From Phoronis australis (lineage: Eukaryota; Phoronida; Phoronidae): a stretch of DNA of 64,000 nt. The notes beneath the pieces were generated by a model. The model saw nothing but the letters and a program-made list of their open reading frames with translations. It searched no databases and was not told the origin of the DNA. The stretch's first letter is position 1, and every line of letters begins with the position of its first letter. The stretch covers positions 858,128 through 922,127 of the forward strand of contig NMRA01000098.1 in NCBI GenBank assembly GCA_002633005.1, read 5' to 3'. The position numbers and the translations under genes were made by a program. Of this stretch, positions 12,228-23,879 are shown one piece after another.

Positions 12228-12620
12228 GGTTCCGCAAACAATAGTTCAGCGGAGCCCTCAAGTTTTTTTAAAAGTTTCTTCAGGCCTACTAAGGTTGAAA
12301 TATATTCCGTACTCAAAGACACCTGGAAGTACCAATTTGTCAACATTAATAAAAAAATTTCAATAGAAGACTTGCTCTGTTAATGATTTGTGATGCAGAA
12401 TGGTTCCTCAATCAGACGTGTAAAACGTTGACATCTCGTCTGCCGTTTGACTACTTTTCGTAAGACATAAATACAAGCCACGAAATATACAAGAAGCACA
12501 AAGAATAAAAGTATGGTAACTTCAACCATAACGATAATTAATTAATCAATGTAACAGTTGAGGAACGGTTCCGCATGTATAACTATCCTCAAACTGAATG
12601 GTTTTGCGGAGTATTTGTTC

Positions 12621-13130
12621 AGAGAGACGCTCGTGGTGTGTTTGGACGTGCAACGTAGTACTGATTGAGAGGAAGGTGAAGTTCATCTCTTTGACTGGTG
12701 CAGGTAAGTGACTTAGAGTAGTCGACCGATTTATATTTAATTTTTTATTCAATATAATAGGTATGTACACAATTACACAATACAATATTTTTTGTTTAGT
12801 CAAGGTTCATTTAAGGTCATTGTTGCGGTAATAGATACGAACAGAACCACTTTTCAGTTATCCTGATCTAAATTTATATTTATTTATATATTTACAAACA
12901 TGATAACAAGTTACTCAAATCTGCCCCGTAGCGGGAATACCTAACATACATAACATTATCTTACAGTGCTAATATGTACAAAGGTAATTTAACATTAAAA
13001 ACAAGTAGAAGCTATGATTCATTGATAATCAACAAAAAGGTTAAGACCTTGCCAGCGCTTTATAAATTCACAGTATTGCATTTTTTATGTATATGTACCC
13101 GTCAATGGAAATGTACAATGCGACTTTCTT
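12621..13130. other. Non-coding, nothing recognised
   Basis: AT-rich sequence with no convincing open frame, repeat partner or RNA gene. Confidence 0.5.
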
Positions 13131-13807
13131 TTAATGCGCCCAAATATTCATATGTGGACGCATTATGCCGTCAGCAATGTCCGTCCGTCCGTCTGGCCGG
13201 GCGGCGTCCGTCCAGCGTCCGCTACTCTATCTGCAAACCCTTTTCACGTATGTTCATGAAATTTTGCACGTGTTCGTTTCATAGATGGGACGGCATGAGC
13301 GAACGTTCGGACTGATCCGACTACCGATGTGCCCCTTAGTTGCAATTTTGTTTTTTTACGCTTACATCCATTTCTTCAAAGGTCCCCAATGTACTTTCAT
13401 AGAATTTGGCATTTCGGGCATCTGTTAGCGAGATGACGCTATCCTTCCGTTTTCGAATGGATTCGATATAGTTTGCACCTCCTAGTGGTCATTTTTTTAC
13501 TGTTGTCGAGTCAGTTTTTTTGGCATCCACCCCTCTATCAATCAAACCGTTCTAGGTAAGGATGGTTTTGAAAATTTGCATAATTATATGTTCTAACTAT
13601 GAAGAGGACGGCGCATGATGATTTTACGCCGACTTCGACTACTAGTTTTTTTTGCGTCCATGGCTGTATCTCCTAAACCGTTTGCATTATCTTTAATAAA
13701 TTTAGCACTGAAGTGTATTTATAAGATTTGAATAAGGACGACCACGACTTTTGGACGTACCTGACTACCAGTGTGCCCCCTAGTGGCAATTTTGTTTTTA
13801 TATTTAC

Positions 13808-16800
13808 AGCACACATCACGAATTTTTGTCCGACCGGTCGGAAATTGGTCGACGACTGGCCGTCGACCGGTCGTCTAGCCGACCAGCAGCCGACCAACAA
13901 CGGTCGGCTAGGAGCCGTCTGCTGAGTCGCCTCTGTGGTCAGCACTTGCGTCGGCTATATGGTCGCCTAGCGTAGACGACCAATTTGGATTAAGCGTGTC
14001 CTCGGTCGGCAATTACCATTTTATGACTTAGCGATGAACTTTGGCCAAACAAACATTTAACTGTTCGCTGTTCGTTCACCAGTGGCAACTCCGGTCTTGA
14101 CATCGGTTTATCAACTTTAGTTCAACTATTGAAAGGAGGTAAAATCGAATCAACCTACAAATACGAAGTGTGTGACATTACACCAGCCTAAAACTTTATG
14201 TTGAATTAATGACGGCGTGGTAAAATCAAACGTTAAATGATATCGCGGAAGCATAATTTCTAACTTTGGATATGAGACCTTTTATATAGTACATTGTGCA
14301 TAAAAACAAGCACGAAATTTTAAATTTTACAGTAAAATTGCATAAAAAACAGAATACAACGCTGGATGTTTTACGACCTCAAGTGTTTTCATGCCGCGGA
14401 ATGCTCAACAAGTAGCACGCATTTGCGCTCATCCGTTAGTGCTCTTGATCATCACTTCATCACGCTGTATATTGCGCTTTACCACAGATAATTATTGTTT
14501 ATTTCTGTATAATTTCTTAATATGCTGTTACAGCAATAGAACCCAAGTTTATTTTAGGAACAACATTAAACAATGGTTTGAACATAGCGCCGATATTAAG
14601 ATCATGGGCGCATGAAAACGGTAGAACGTGATCGGTCTATGGTGTCATCCATCATCCATCATCATTCTGAATTTGTTGTCACTTTCGCAGTAAATATAGT
14701 TTCGAAGCTAGAGTCTTTCTATCTAGCCAGTTAGCTGAATGAAGACTATTTTCAAAATACAGCAAGGTGCCAGTGTATTGAGCTCAAACAGACCTCAAAA
14801 TTTCACACACAGCCGGGATAGTTACACTCGTCACCTCGTCGTGAAGCTTGTATTAACATATTAAGCTAAAGACCGGCGGGTGTACATGCAAAATCTGTAA
14901 GTCAATTGACATTCAACTTGCCCGTTACGGCCGTTTAAGCGAAAAACATCCGACCTCTCCCATTATATGATGACAACATCTCAGCAAAATTTGTTAAAAA
15001 ATTCGGTTTACTGATATCAAAATTCCAAAAACATATAATAAAGTGAAAACAATTCTGATCATTTGTCGAGACGTCTACGCAATCTCGAGGGAAAACGTTT
15101 GATTGAAGAATCTGGGAAAAAGAAAATGACTCATAGGTGACGCAATATTTCATTGCGTTGAAAGTCGACGCAAAAGATCACACCATAACTTTAGAAGCAG
15201 AATAATTGTAGAAAACCAATTTTTGCAACGCTGGTAAATAATTTAGATTACTCTAGGAAGATTTTATTCGGTCAGTTTTTACCCACAACGGCGCAAATTT
15301 GTATATTTAATTTAGTAAACAGCTTCGCACCAAGGCTAGAGCCTTCAGAGCTTTTCTGCGTAAGAACACAATACTTGGCGTTTCGCGTATACTCCAAGGG
15401 GTAAAACAGTGAAAATAGTATTTTCGGGCTAACTTGGTACATGTAATCTTAAAGAAAGTAGTATGTGTATTCATGTAGAGCGTAAAAATGATTAACCCAA
15501 TGATTCAAAAAGAACACTCCCGCAAACGAAAACGCACACAATTTTCCGTTCTATTACACAGGTTAAAAAACAACTTCTATAAATTTATTGCATCGATTCT
15601 AGTGATCACCAGGGCAAGTCAACACTCATAAGGGGGGCGCAATTTCAAACCTTTGGCATGAATCAGTGTTATAAAAATGGATTTAGACCGACGTTTATTC
15701 ATCAGCAAATGAATGTAGACACAACAGTTACAGACACTGACTGCCTTTGTTAACGTCTTGTGGCAATGATAAAAATAATTGATTCTACTATGATTGATAA
15801 CAAGTTTTACCTTGATGAGGTATGATGCAATATGCATGTCTAATATGCAGATCGGCAGTTGCAAAAATATTTACTGGGTTTAATGAATCCGTTTGTTATG
15901 AACCTCTGCAAAAGTATGATTACTAATTGTACATTCGAAGCACACCTCATTAGAATAAAAACATACACATGCTTGATGATCCTGGGAGTACCTCTATTAC
16001 AGGCATAAATGAAGATACATAGTTGTTAAACCAGTATAATAAGGCTTACATAATATCACACTGAGCCATCTACACCAGGCATATACAAAGGATACAGTAT
16101 TTCAAACGAAGCCACAACTACTCATTTTTCATACTACCCATTTTTCATAGTATTACTAAATCAGAAACACCTAGATTTATATAAGAAGTTACATAGTAAG
16201 ATGCTACATAACCTGCTCTCAAACATTTATGGAAGGCGTAAGTGGAAACATTTAACGACATATATTTTCTAAGCAAGATTAAAACCAAGCAAAACATGTT
16301 AACTCTCCAGGACCAAAAATAAATATCTCAAAACCAGAACTTTTACTTAAGCAAGAATTAAAACAATCCAATGCATTGAGATTGTTTTCACACAGACGAC
16401 CAAAAAACAAATCAAGACCAAAATTCACCACGTCAAGAATGAAAATTTATCACATCAGCACCTATAATTTATCATGTGAGGACCAAAAATTCTTCACTTC
16501 AGGATCATAATAAAATACGACCGAACTGAAAAGTTAATAAGTCGAGTTCAAGAACTTACCATGTCAGTAACTTTTCACGCCAGGACACCACGTCACTATC
16601 CCCAAGCATTGATCCTTCAAAGTGATGATAATGTCCGTACTACTCGTATAAACAAGGGCTAAGTGTTCAACCTCTCGCCGACGACAGACATACATGCATT
16701 ATCTTGGAAATGCGGTTAAATTTCTTTCGTCTAATCCTCGTTTTACAATAGATGCCAATGTATAGGTACACACTGGATTGTCATCATTGCATAATGGGTG

Positions 16801-18541
16801 ATCACGTAGTCTCCGAGCATGAAAACAATTCTCTCCTGGCGTGATAAGTTTTCTAACACATTAAATCCTGGTTGTCAATTGTTTTTGATTCTACAGAGAT
16901 TTCAATTCCTGAATAGAAAATGTGTGTTCTGGATTTTTCCGCTTCAGCTTTCCATTCAGCTAACTAGTGCACAGCACAGTGTTTTTAATATGCCTTGGCG
17001 GCTCCACTGCAACGAATCACTTCTGGTACGACCTTCCGTTAATGACGTTCGTATTTTGCACATTTCTTCGGGGTAACAGTTTTCAAGAGCTATAAAATTT
17101 TTCTTTGTACAAGTTTCTGTTTGGTATTCGGTTTTATTTTCTTTCTCAGATAGTCCTTCAGCTCATGCTCTGAAAGTTTTGAAAACGCAACGATACCTTT
17201 TCTGCCGATACAAGCATGATTTTTTTATTTTCACGCCAAACACGTAGTTGCCACTTGTCATTCAGCGTCACTTACTACCTAAGGTGGCCAGATCATACAC
17301 TGCAAATATCACCAGACGCTTTGCTTCTCAAAAGTGCACCTTGACGTATTTTCTATAATTTTTTCGACATCAGTCGCAATCGCTTTACCAAAGATCCACG
17401 CACATGTGCCGCGTAGAGACAAATACCTCTTCACCACGTATTCACATCTTCCCGTTCACAATTGTTTAATTTTACATAATTTGTCAATATGCTGTGGACA
17501 GAAAATATTTATTTTTGTCACAACGTGAACGACCAACTGATAGGGGCCTACGAGTACATGTAACTAAGCCAGATTTTAACGTCACCGATACATGAAAACG
17601 GAATGCGCAGAGCTGCAATTGGCTGGTGCCTCAACATTGGTCATTCCGTGTTTGATGTCACAGTCTAAGTTAGTGGAAATCGTATGATTTCGAAGTTAGG
17701 GCCATCGAAGTCCGTGGGTTTAGGGCATACTAGACCGTGAATTTGCATGGGTCAACATGGCCCGGAGTGAGAGCTCTTCGCGGTGTAACAACTCGCTCAC
17801 TATCCCATCATCATGGGTGCGTGATAGGAGAACCGTGAATAAATTTAAAAAAGCAAAAAGATGCGGTTTGGCGTTACACAAACAAAATCAATTGTGGGCG
17901 AAGACTGTCAACAATAGCTACGTTTACAAATTGACTACAGCGTTGTATTGACCGGGTAGCAGCCAATCTAATGCAACTTGTTAACGTCACGAGTCAATTT
18001 AAAGATCAAATGTAAAGAAAACTTTCACGTTTTTTTAATCCAAAACTTTTTGCATTGTCCATAATCCAATGTTTACTATAAATACCGCTTGCCTTCAACC
18101 TTCGAATTAGTGGTGTTACACAACCGAAGTGAACTCATGTAACCAAGTCAGTAAAACTAGGTAAGTTATTTGACCCCGAATATGCATCGACACCCAAAGT
18201 GGTATCAGCCTGACAACCTATTACGAACTGCTACTCTAGCCTAAAAATAGCAGCCGACCAGCTGGTCGTCTTATAGTCGGTGGGCCAGATTTTGTAGGGC
18301 CTCTAGAAAATGATTTTTGAGAATACTTTAGGGGGGCAATTTTATTTTGGTGTTTTTTAATTCATTTATTAGAGTGTTTATTAGGGCCGGTCGGCTGAGG
18401 GGTCGGCTGAAGGGTCGGCTGAGGAGTCGCCTTATGAGTCGGCACTGCGGGCGGCTGCCGGTCGGCTCATCTGGCTTATTTTTAGCCGGCCAGTCGTCGA
18501 CCAATTTCCGACCGGTCGGACAAAAATTCGTGATGTGTGCT
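13808..18541. mobile_element. 4.7-kb TIR element, identical 55-bp inverted repeats
   Basis: The first 55 bases (13808-13862, starting AGCACACATCACG) are the exact reverse complement of the last 55 (18487-18541). Subterminal zones are rich in GTCGGCT and GACCGG motifs (13850-13985 and 18375-18490), which could be transposase-binding repeats. The interior, about 4.4 kb, shows only short open frames (up to 85 codons) and none resembles a transposase, so this copy is probably non-autonomous. Flanks are a direct duplication of about 98 bp (13710-13807 and 18542-18640). TIR identity suggests recent movement. The superfamily is not recognised. Confidence 0.85.
18064..18167 (+). promoter_or_regulatory. 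Promoter-like cluster inside the 4.7-kb element
   Basis: CCAAT (18066-18070), TATAAATA (18077-18084) and, about 80 bases on, a consensus donor ACTAG|GTAAGT. This is the spacing expected of a pol II start with a first exon and intron. No product is recognised downstream before the element ends, so it may be a relic of an autonomous ancestor. Confidence 0.3.
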
Positions 18542-19261
18542 GAAGTGTATTTATAAGATTTTGATAAAGGACGACCACGACTTTTGGACGTACCTGACTA
18601 CTAGTGTGCCCCCTAGTGGCAATTTTGTTTTTATATTTACCTCTGTATCTTCAAAAGTTAACGGATTTTAAAATTTGTAATATAAAAAAATTATTAGTGA
18701 GATGACGCTATCCTGCTGTTTTCAGATGGTATCGAGGTATTTTACGCAACCTAGTTACCATTTTTGCTGTTTTTGAGTCCAAACTCGACCAACCAAACCT
18801 TTCTAACATGGTTTTGAAAATTGGCGTATATGTTCTCAGTGTGAAGAGGACGGTTGACGATGACGACTTCCTCTACGGTGGCACCACCTCGTGGTAGTTT
18901 TGTTTTGTTTTTCGCCCATTGATGTATCTCTTAAGCCCATTGCAGGATCTTTATTAAATTTAGTAAGTGTATTTATATGAAGCTAACAATAGACGACGAC
19001 GACGTTTAGAGGGATCGTTGTGCCCGTTAGTGGCAATTTCATTTTTTCCATTTTCTTCTGTTTCTCTGTAGTTCCTGGATAGAGTTTTGTGAAATTTGGT
19101 AAACACCTTTCTATTAAAGAAGCGAAGGCATGTTCACGTTTTCGGATAGATTGGACATTTTGCGCCATCTAGTGGCCTTGTGATACAGATAAACAACCCT
19201 AGAAGCATCCTGTTTGCGATGCATTAGTGGGCGCATTTAACCACTCCGCGTTAATCTTGTC

Positions 19262-20897
19262 AAAGGAGAATGCCACTCGATTTAATTAGCCTTTTTTACC
19301 GTCTTAATCGGTCCAAATCCACGTCGCCTCTTATACGGTCAACCTCACCTTGCCGAGAGGTGTCGCGTTAACCTGTGGGGAAGGTGAGAAACGACGCAGC
19401 GACGTCAATGGTTCGTCTGCAGAGTGCATGCTCTATATCGCGGTGCCGGCATCGTTCCCGCTTGTCCGAACTATGAAGCTGCGAAGAAAGTGGGTATATC
19501 GTTGTTTTACTTCTTCGAGAGCCCGAACCGCTTAGGAAGTGGATCGCGGTAGTGAAGAATCAGAAAAGTACGCTGGTAATAGCAAGTATGAGGCCGTGAA
19601 ACATCTCTGTGTCTGTAGCCGGCATTTCGTCGACAGTGATTCTTTGACGAATTCCCGCTTACCAAAGAACTATCCATACGTTCCGTTGTCTGAGCATGTT
19701 CACGGCGCCTCTCTAGTATTTCATGATCAATGTATTCCGGCTCGAACTGATAGCCTGTGAAACCTAACGATCCGACCCGTGAAGTCTTCGTCGGATGAGC
19801 TCTTGACTAAGTCGGGATTGGCGCAAGGGGAGTTGCCATGAAGACGTTTATTATTCTGCGTTCTGTTTCAAATTGAATAATTCTCATCCTAACCAATGCT
19901 TATATAAAACTTGAACAAAGTCTGTTTCTCTAGATACAATTTGTAATGCCTTTGCAGTATTCGTGACTGAGTGCAAAGGTTGAGAAGCCAGCAATGAATA
20001 AACTAAGGCGTTACCGGCTTTTGATGCCGGCAATAAAGGTAATTGACCGGGCACCAAGGCCGTGTAAGCGCATGCTAATTCAGTGTTTGCTGACAGAAAG
20101 CTGTTGTGAATCAATTACTCTATTTTATATGCTATGGTCACATGTTAGGGGAATCTTTATTTAGAAATACAAATACATTATTCGAATCATTGTTACTGTA
20201 CAACCTTTGCCCTGTCGGTCTGTGGAAGAGGAACCCGACTTCGCGGCCCAGACCAGTAAATAGATTTTCAGTTTCGTGGCTAATTCTCATAAATAATTAC
20301 GTGCACATTATTTCTTTGGCTCACTATTATAGTGTTTTCGTGACTGGAGGTTTAGTTTCCAACTCAAGCTGGTTTATGTTCGTGTCAGTACCGGCGGCCG
20401 TGACGGGCCTGATCGCGTACCGAGCCGCTGGCCGGTATAACGCTTAACAAGCGTTTTGTGTTTAGAACTCAAAAAATCATTCCTCTAAACAACACAGATC
20501 TAGGTTCTCCTGTCTGTATTTAACGGAAGAATACTTCGAATTTATCTCCGAAATTGGCATGCCGAACTTTGTAGGCTACTAAATACCAATAAATCCGTAA
20601 CAGCGAAATAAAACAACACGTTTCTATAAGAACTCGGTGTATTTGTAAGGGTTTTACATCGAAGTTTGGTGATTTGTTGGTGTTAAACGATTAATTCAAG
20701 CGATACGCTGACACCAGTAACCCGTGTTGTGAACTGCTAACAGACTGCGTGTGAAACCAATGACGTCATTGGATAACTTCAACACCTCAGTCTGCCGTAA
20801 GGTGTCAGGCAACGCAACCGAACGTGCCGTTATCGAGCGAAACTAATCGATCTAAATTGATACAAAATGGGTTGTTTTTTAGGTGGCATTCTCCTTT
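19262..20897 (+). mobile_element. DNA transposon remnant with THAP-like coding piece
   Basis: Terminal inverted repeat AAAGGAGAATGCCAC at 19262-19276 and GTGGCATTCTCCTTT at 20883-20897 encloses 1.6 kb. A decayed THAP zinc-finger lies near the left end (next entry). THAP domains are typical of P-element and Kolobok transposases. I see no convincing target-site duplication, and the rest of the interior has no recognisable catalytic region, so assignment to P or another superfamily is open. Confidence 0.55.
19445..19740 (+). pseudogene. Broken THAP-domain exon
   Basis: Conceptual translation in shifting frames gives, in THAP order, VPACPN (about 19454-19471), ISLFYFFESPNR, LRKWIAVVKNQ (about 19531-19563), then HLCVCSRHF (about 19600-19629) and NYPYVP. 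In intact THAP domains a C2CH zinc site is formed by C-x2-4-C near the start and C-x2-H near the end, with a conserved Trp and Pro between; here Trp (in RKW), the CSRH pair and the final Pro-containing motif are present, while the first Cys is not clear. At least two frameshifts separate the pieces, so this is not translatable as a single domain. Confidence 0.5.
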
Positions 20898-21639
20898 AAA
20901 CAGTGCAAGGTAGCTATTTTTGCAGTTTAACTTTTGTTTATGAATGTGTTAGTTGCCGAAGCAAAGGATCATACTGTGAAAAACCGCTTTCACCTGAACA
21001 TCAAACAGAGCTGACTGTAAGGACAGTTCTAAACTATGTCCAACGTCATTTATGAGCCTGTCATTTACATTAGTCGAAAACTGTTGAGTAACGTTACAAG
21101 ACCAAAACACATAGACAATATATTCACTTTCATATAGGCAAATTTGCACAGTGAGATATCAATTATGCCAATCTTGTGGAAAATTTATTACAGCCCATAA
21201 TTCTGTGAACCAGCCTAAATTGGAACTATCTCAGAGAAACATCGTACGTGAATGAACAGATGTAGAAAAAAAACATTGTACCAACATTCTGTGGTATCCG
21301 GGATATTTAATTTCTCAATCCAATTCATTTGTCACTTTGTTTTTTTCGAAATTTTGAGAAAGAATAACTTGGTAAATTACGTTTACTCTTTTGACATCTC
21401 CCAAAAAACCTCAACGTATGGTGGACTACGGTGTAAAATTACTTGACGCTTTCTCTCTCTTGGTTGAGCTTCGTAAACCATAAAAAGTTGCTTGAGGGGT
21501 AAAGTCAAATTTCTGTATATTAAAAACCCTCATAATTAAGGAAACAAATATCAGAATTAAGTATGTCGTGTACATGAGTTTTGTCTCTTTGAAGCCACTG
21601 TTTATAGAAAAGTGGCTTGTTATCTATCAATATATTCGA
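20898..21639. other. Non-coding, probably more decayed retroelement
   Basis: No intact frame. The minus strand may continue the LINE reverse-transcriptase C-terminal region of the next entry, but similarity fades below about 21640. Confidence 0.4.
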
Positions 21640-22222
21640 ATTATTTCATAGACGCTGATGAATACCATCGTTTTCGGAAAATAATAATCTGAATTCATGT
21701 ACACATTGAAAAACCTCTTTAAAAACACATTAGTAGTCATTTCGGATATTTTTGTTAAACAGAAATCCCCGAACAGTAAATATTTTTTGAAACTCTTGAT
21801 AACAGACCATTTGCTTAAAATGTCAATGGACTTGTGGTACTTTGACAGTAGTCTACAAAACCAAGTTTATTGAATGGCTTCCATAAAAAGTGACGTCAAT
21901 CAGTCTGTCCACCAATATTATACTCTTGAGCCATAGTCTTACGTGAACGTTTTTCCGTTTTACCCATCCATTCAAAACAGTAGTCAAAGAACATTTTGTT
22001 CAGATGCTTCAGGAAGGCCTATGAAGAGGACGGGAAAATTGTAAAAAGATGAATAGTTTTTGGCATAATTATAGATTTCACAACGATTATTCTTCTTAAA
22101 AGTGTCAGAAGTTTTTGCTTGTTCTTGTAATTTTCGGTGAATCGAATTGAACCTGTAGCCATCCGGGCATTCATTTTCTGAAAGACGCTTGATAATGGTG
22201 CAGGATGTTTTACCACCGACAC
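21640..22222 (-). pseudogene. Non-LTR retrotransposon reverse-transcriptase fragment, inverted
   Basis: The minus strand encodes, in LINE order, LLTLLRRIIVVKSIIMPKTI (about 22117-22058), FLKHLNKMFF..FEWMGKTEK (about 22010-21950), YNIGGQTD (about 21920) and, after a stop, a stretch resembling the ALKLTWIRRLL region. These correspond to the thumb and post-RT region of LINE polyproteins, where KS.I.PK and FxWxGK..K are typical. Stops and frame changes make it a pseudogene. It is oriented opposite to the LINE 3' end at 22720. Confidence 0.65.
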
Positions 22223-22719
22223 GTGCCGCTACATTTTAGAAAAGTTGTCTTTATTCAAACTTTACTTGTGCTCGTCAGATTGAGATTTTGTGCTTAACTG
22301 TTTTATTCAAATTAAATATGGGCAACTGGACTACTTACAAAATTGAATTCTTAGCACCTTGGAAGCTTCACGACTCCTTGAAAGAAAAAGTGGAGATCGT
22401 GCTCATTCGACAAAAAGTTCGTCTATTTCCGTCTGATGATCTTATGTACATTACTGCCTTTAGTAATACATACATTTAGATACAACGTCGTACGAAAAAT
22501 GTCGAATGTTTACTATTATTATCAAATGAGCGTCCTGAAGATTGCTGGTAACCGTCGTCTTTTATCTTCTCACGAGATTTCGTCTGGTTAGCAACTCACG
22601 AAAACTCTCATCTCAACCAGATGGCACTTTGAACCGAACTGCACCTGATTGGAGTGATTTGATGAACAAAGCCTGCTGAACACTAGCACTTCAATCACCA
22701 CTCTCAAAAATAACTTTAA

Positions 22720-23290
22720 ATGCATACTACTACTCAAGAGTTGCCAGTCCCATTGACATCATTCCAACTTCCTCACAACCATGAAGTAACCCTATACAGA
22801 TCAATATGCGGTCTATTCCTAAACAACGAGAAATTTAGACATAATTTTAATAATATTTCGCCGCTGTGTTCCTTTGGAGACACACAGACATATTCTCATG
22901 TTTTCTTTGCTTGTGACGTATGCAAGGAGCAGAGGGTACAGCTTTTCCAGACACTCGAACAATACCCCAACATTTACAAAAAATATTCTGAAATTTCGCA
23001 ATTGTACAACAATTTTTTTTTTCATATGGATGTCAAAAACTCTACCCAAATGAAAATAAAGGTTTTATTTGAAATAATATCAGAATTTCTTTATGACATT
23101 AAATCTCTTTGTGCGAGTGGATAGAATTGTATACGTGTATGAAAATGAATTATTTACATTCGTAGTTATATCATTGTAATCTTAACATCAGTTTTTTAAT
23201 TATGTATTCGTGTATTATAATTGTATATAGACTTCTTTATATTTTTTTAACCCAGATCTAATGCCTCTTGGCGCTTTCTGGGTTATGTAT
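22720..23290 (+). mobile_element. 3' end of a non-LTR retrotransposon
   Basis: An open frame of 134 codons (22720-23124) encodes a C-terminal LINE-type segment: LYRSICGLFLNN, then CSFGDTQTYSHVFFAC, a Cys/His pattern that ends many LINE polyproteins, and a hydrophobic tail rich in Tyr and Phe. It is followed by an AT-rich 3' tail with CCTCTTGGCGCTTTCTGG. The 8040-8665 copy is the same family. There is no start context of its own; the frame is the end of a larger ORF2-like protein. Confidence 0.7.
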
Positions 23291-23879
23291 ATTCATTGTA
23301 TTCTGAAGATTTGACGTTACAAAGGCCTGTGATGAGAGTTGGTAAAGGCAACTGGAATCGTATCACGGCAAAGAATTAGTGAGACTGATTTCATCAGAAT
23401 AAAAGGTTTACTTCGAGTTCACTTTTAGCGGACTTAAGAGAGCAAAATGTGACATAAAACAAGAAGGAATGATTTTGCTTCTGTAGAGCTCTCATCGAAG
23501 CTAATATCAAGATGTCAATCCTATCATAATTGAGTTAAAGTGTAAACTGCAGAACGTCTATGATTAATAGTAACCATCTCCTCCAGAGGTGGCGTTGCTG
23601 CTGACACCATGGTGCTTTAGTTGTTGTTCCTGGAGTGGGTCCATTGGCGGCTGTTTTGTTAATTGTTTGCGTAGTTTCTTCGGTCACGTCGACTTCATCA
23701 GATGGATATTCAACTTCCTAGCAGCTTTCAGCCCTTAATCCATAACTCGCTCTGCTGGCGGGCTCACAGTGAGTTCCAGTCACTGTGCATTGAAATACGA
23801 CCTCTAAGATGGTTCTGATCTATTGTACCACAGTCAACACGAGGCTTTCTCCGCTACCTTACTCAATGCACGAATAGCT
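23291..23879. other. Non-coding, nothing recognised
   Basis: No protein-like frame and no repeat partner seen in the window. Confidence 0.45.

Larger units (their letters stand above)
10320..12620. repeat. Degenerate tandem units with a GGAACGGTTCC core, split by MITE insertion
   Basis: A palindromic core recurs: GCAGAACGGTTCTGC at 10358-10372, TGCGGAAC at 10503 resumed as GGTTCCGCAAAC at 12228, CAGAATGGTTCCTC near 12398, and GAGGAACGGTTCCGC at 12560-12574. The surrounding TAATTAATCAATC and CAGTTG blocks also repeat (about 10470-10512 and 12525-12562). The 12560 copy reads like an empty site of the copy interrupted at 10513/12228. Confidence 0.6.
13131..19242. mobile_element. Outer repeat element interrupted by a 4.7-kb insertion
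   Basis: Ends are TTAATGCGCCCA at 13131 and TGGGCGCATTTAA at about 19228-19240, an imperfect 12-bp inverted repeat. The flesh of the element (13131-13807 plus 18542-19242) contains two diverged internal units, recognisable by GAGATGACGCTATCC (13433 and 18700), GTGCCCCYTAGTKGCAATTTTG (13328, 13773, 18605, 19018) and AAGAGGACG. A CGTCCGTCCGTC-type GC-rich block lies near the left end. No transposase is visible. Inner element: see 13808-18541. Confidence 0.55.
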
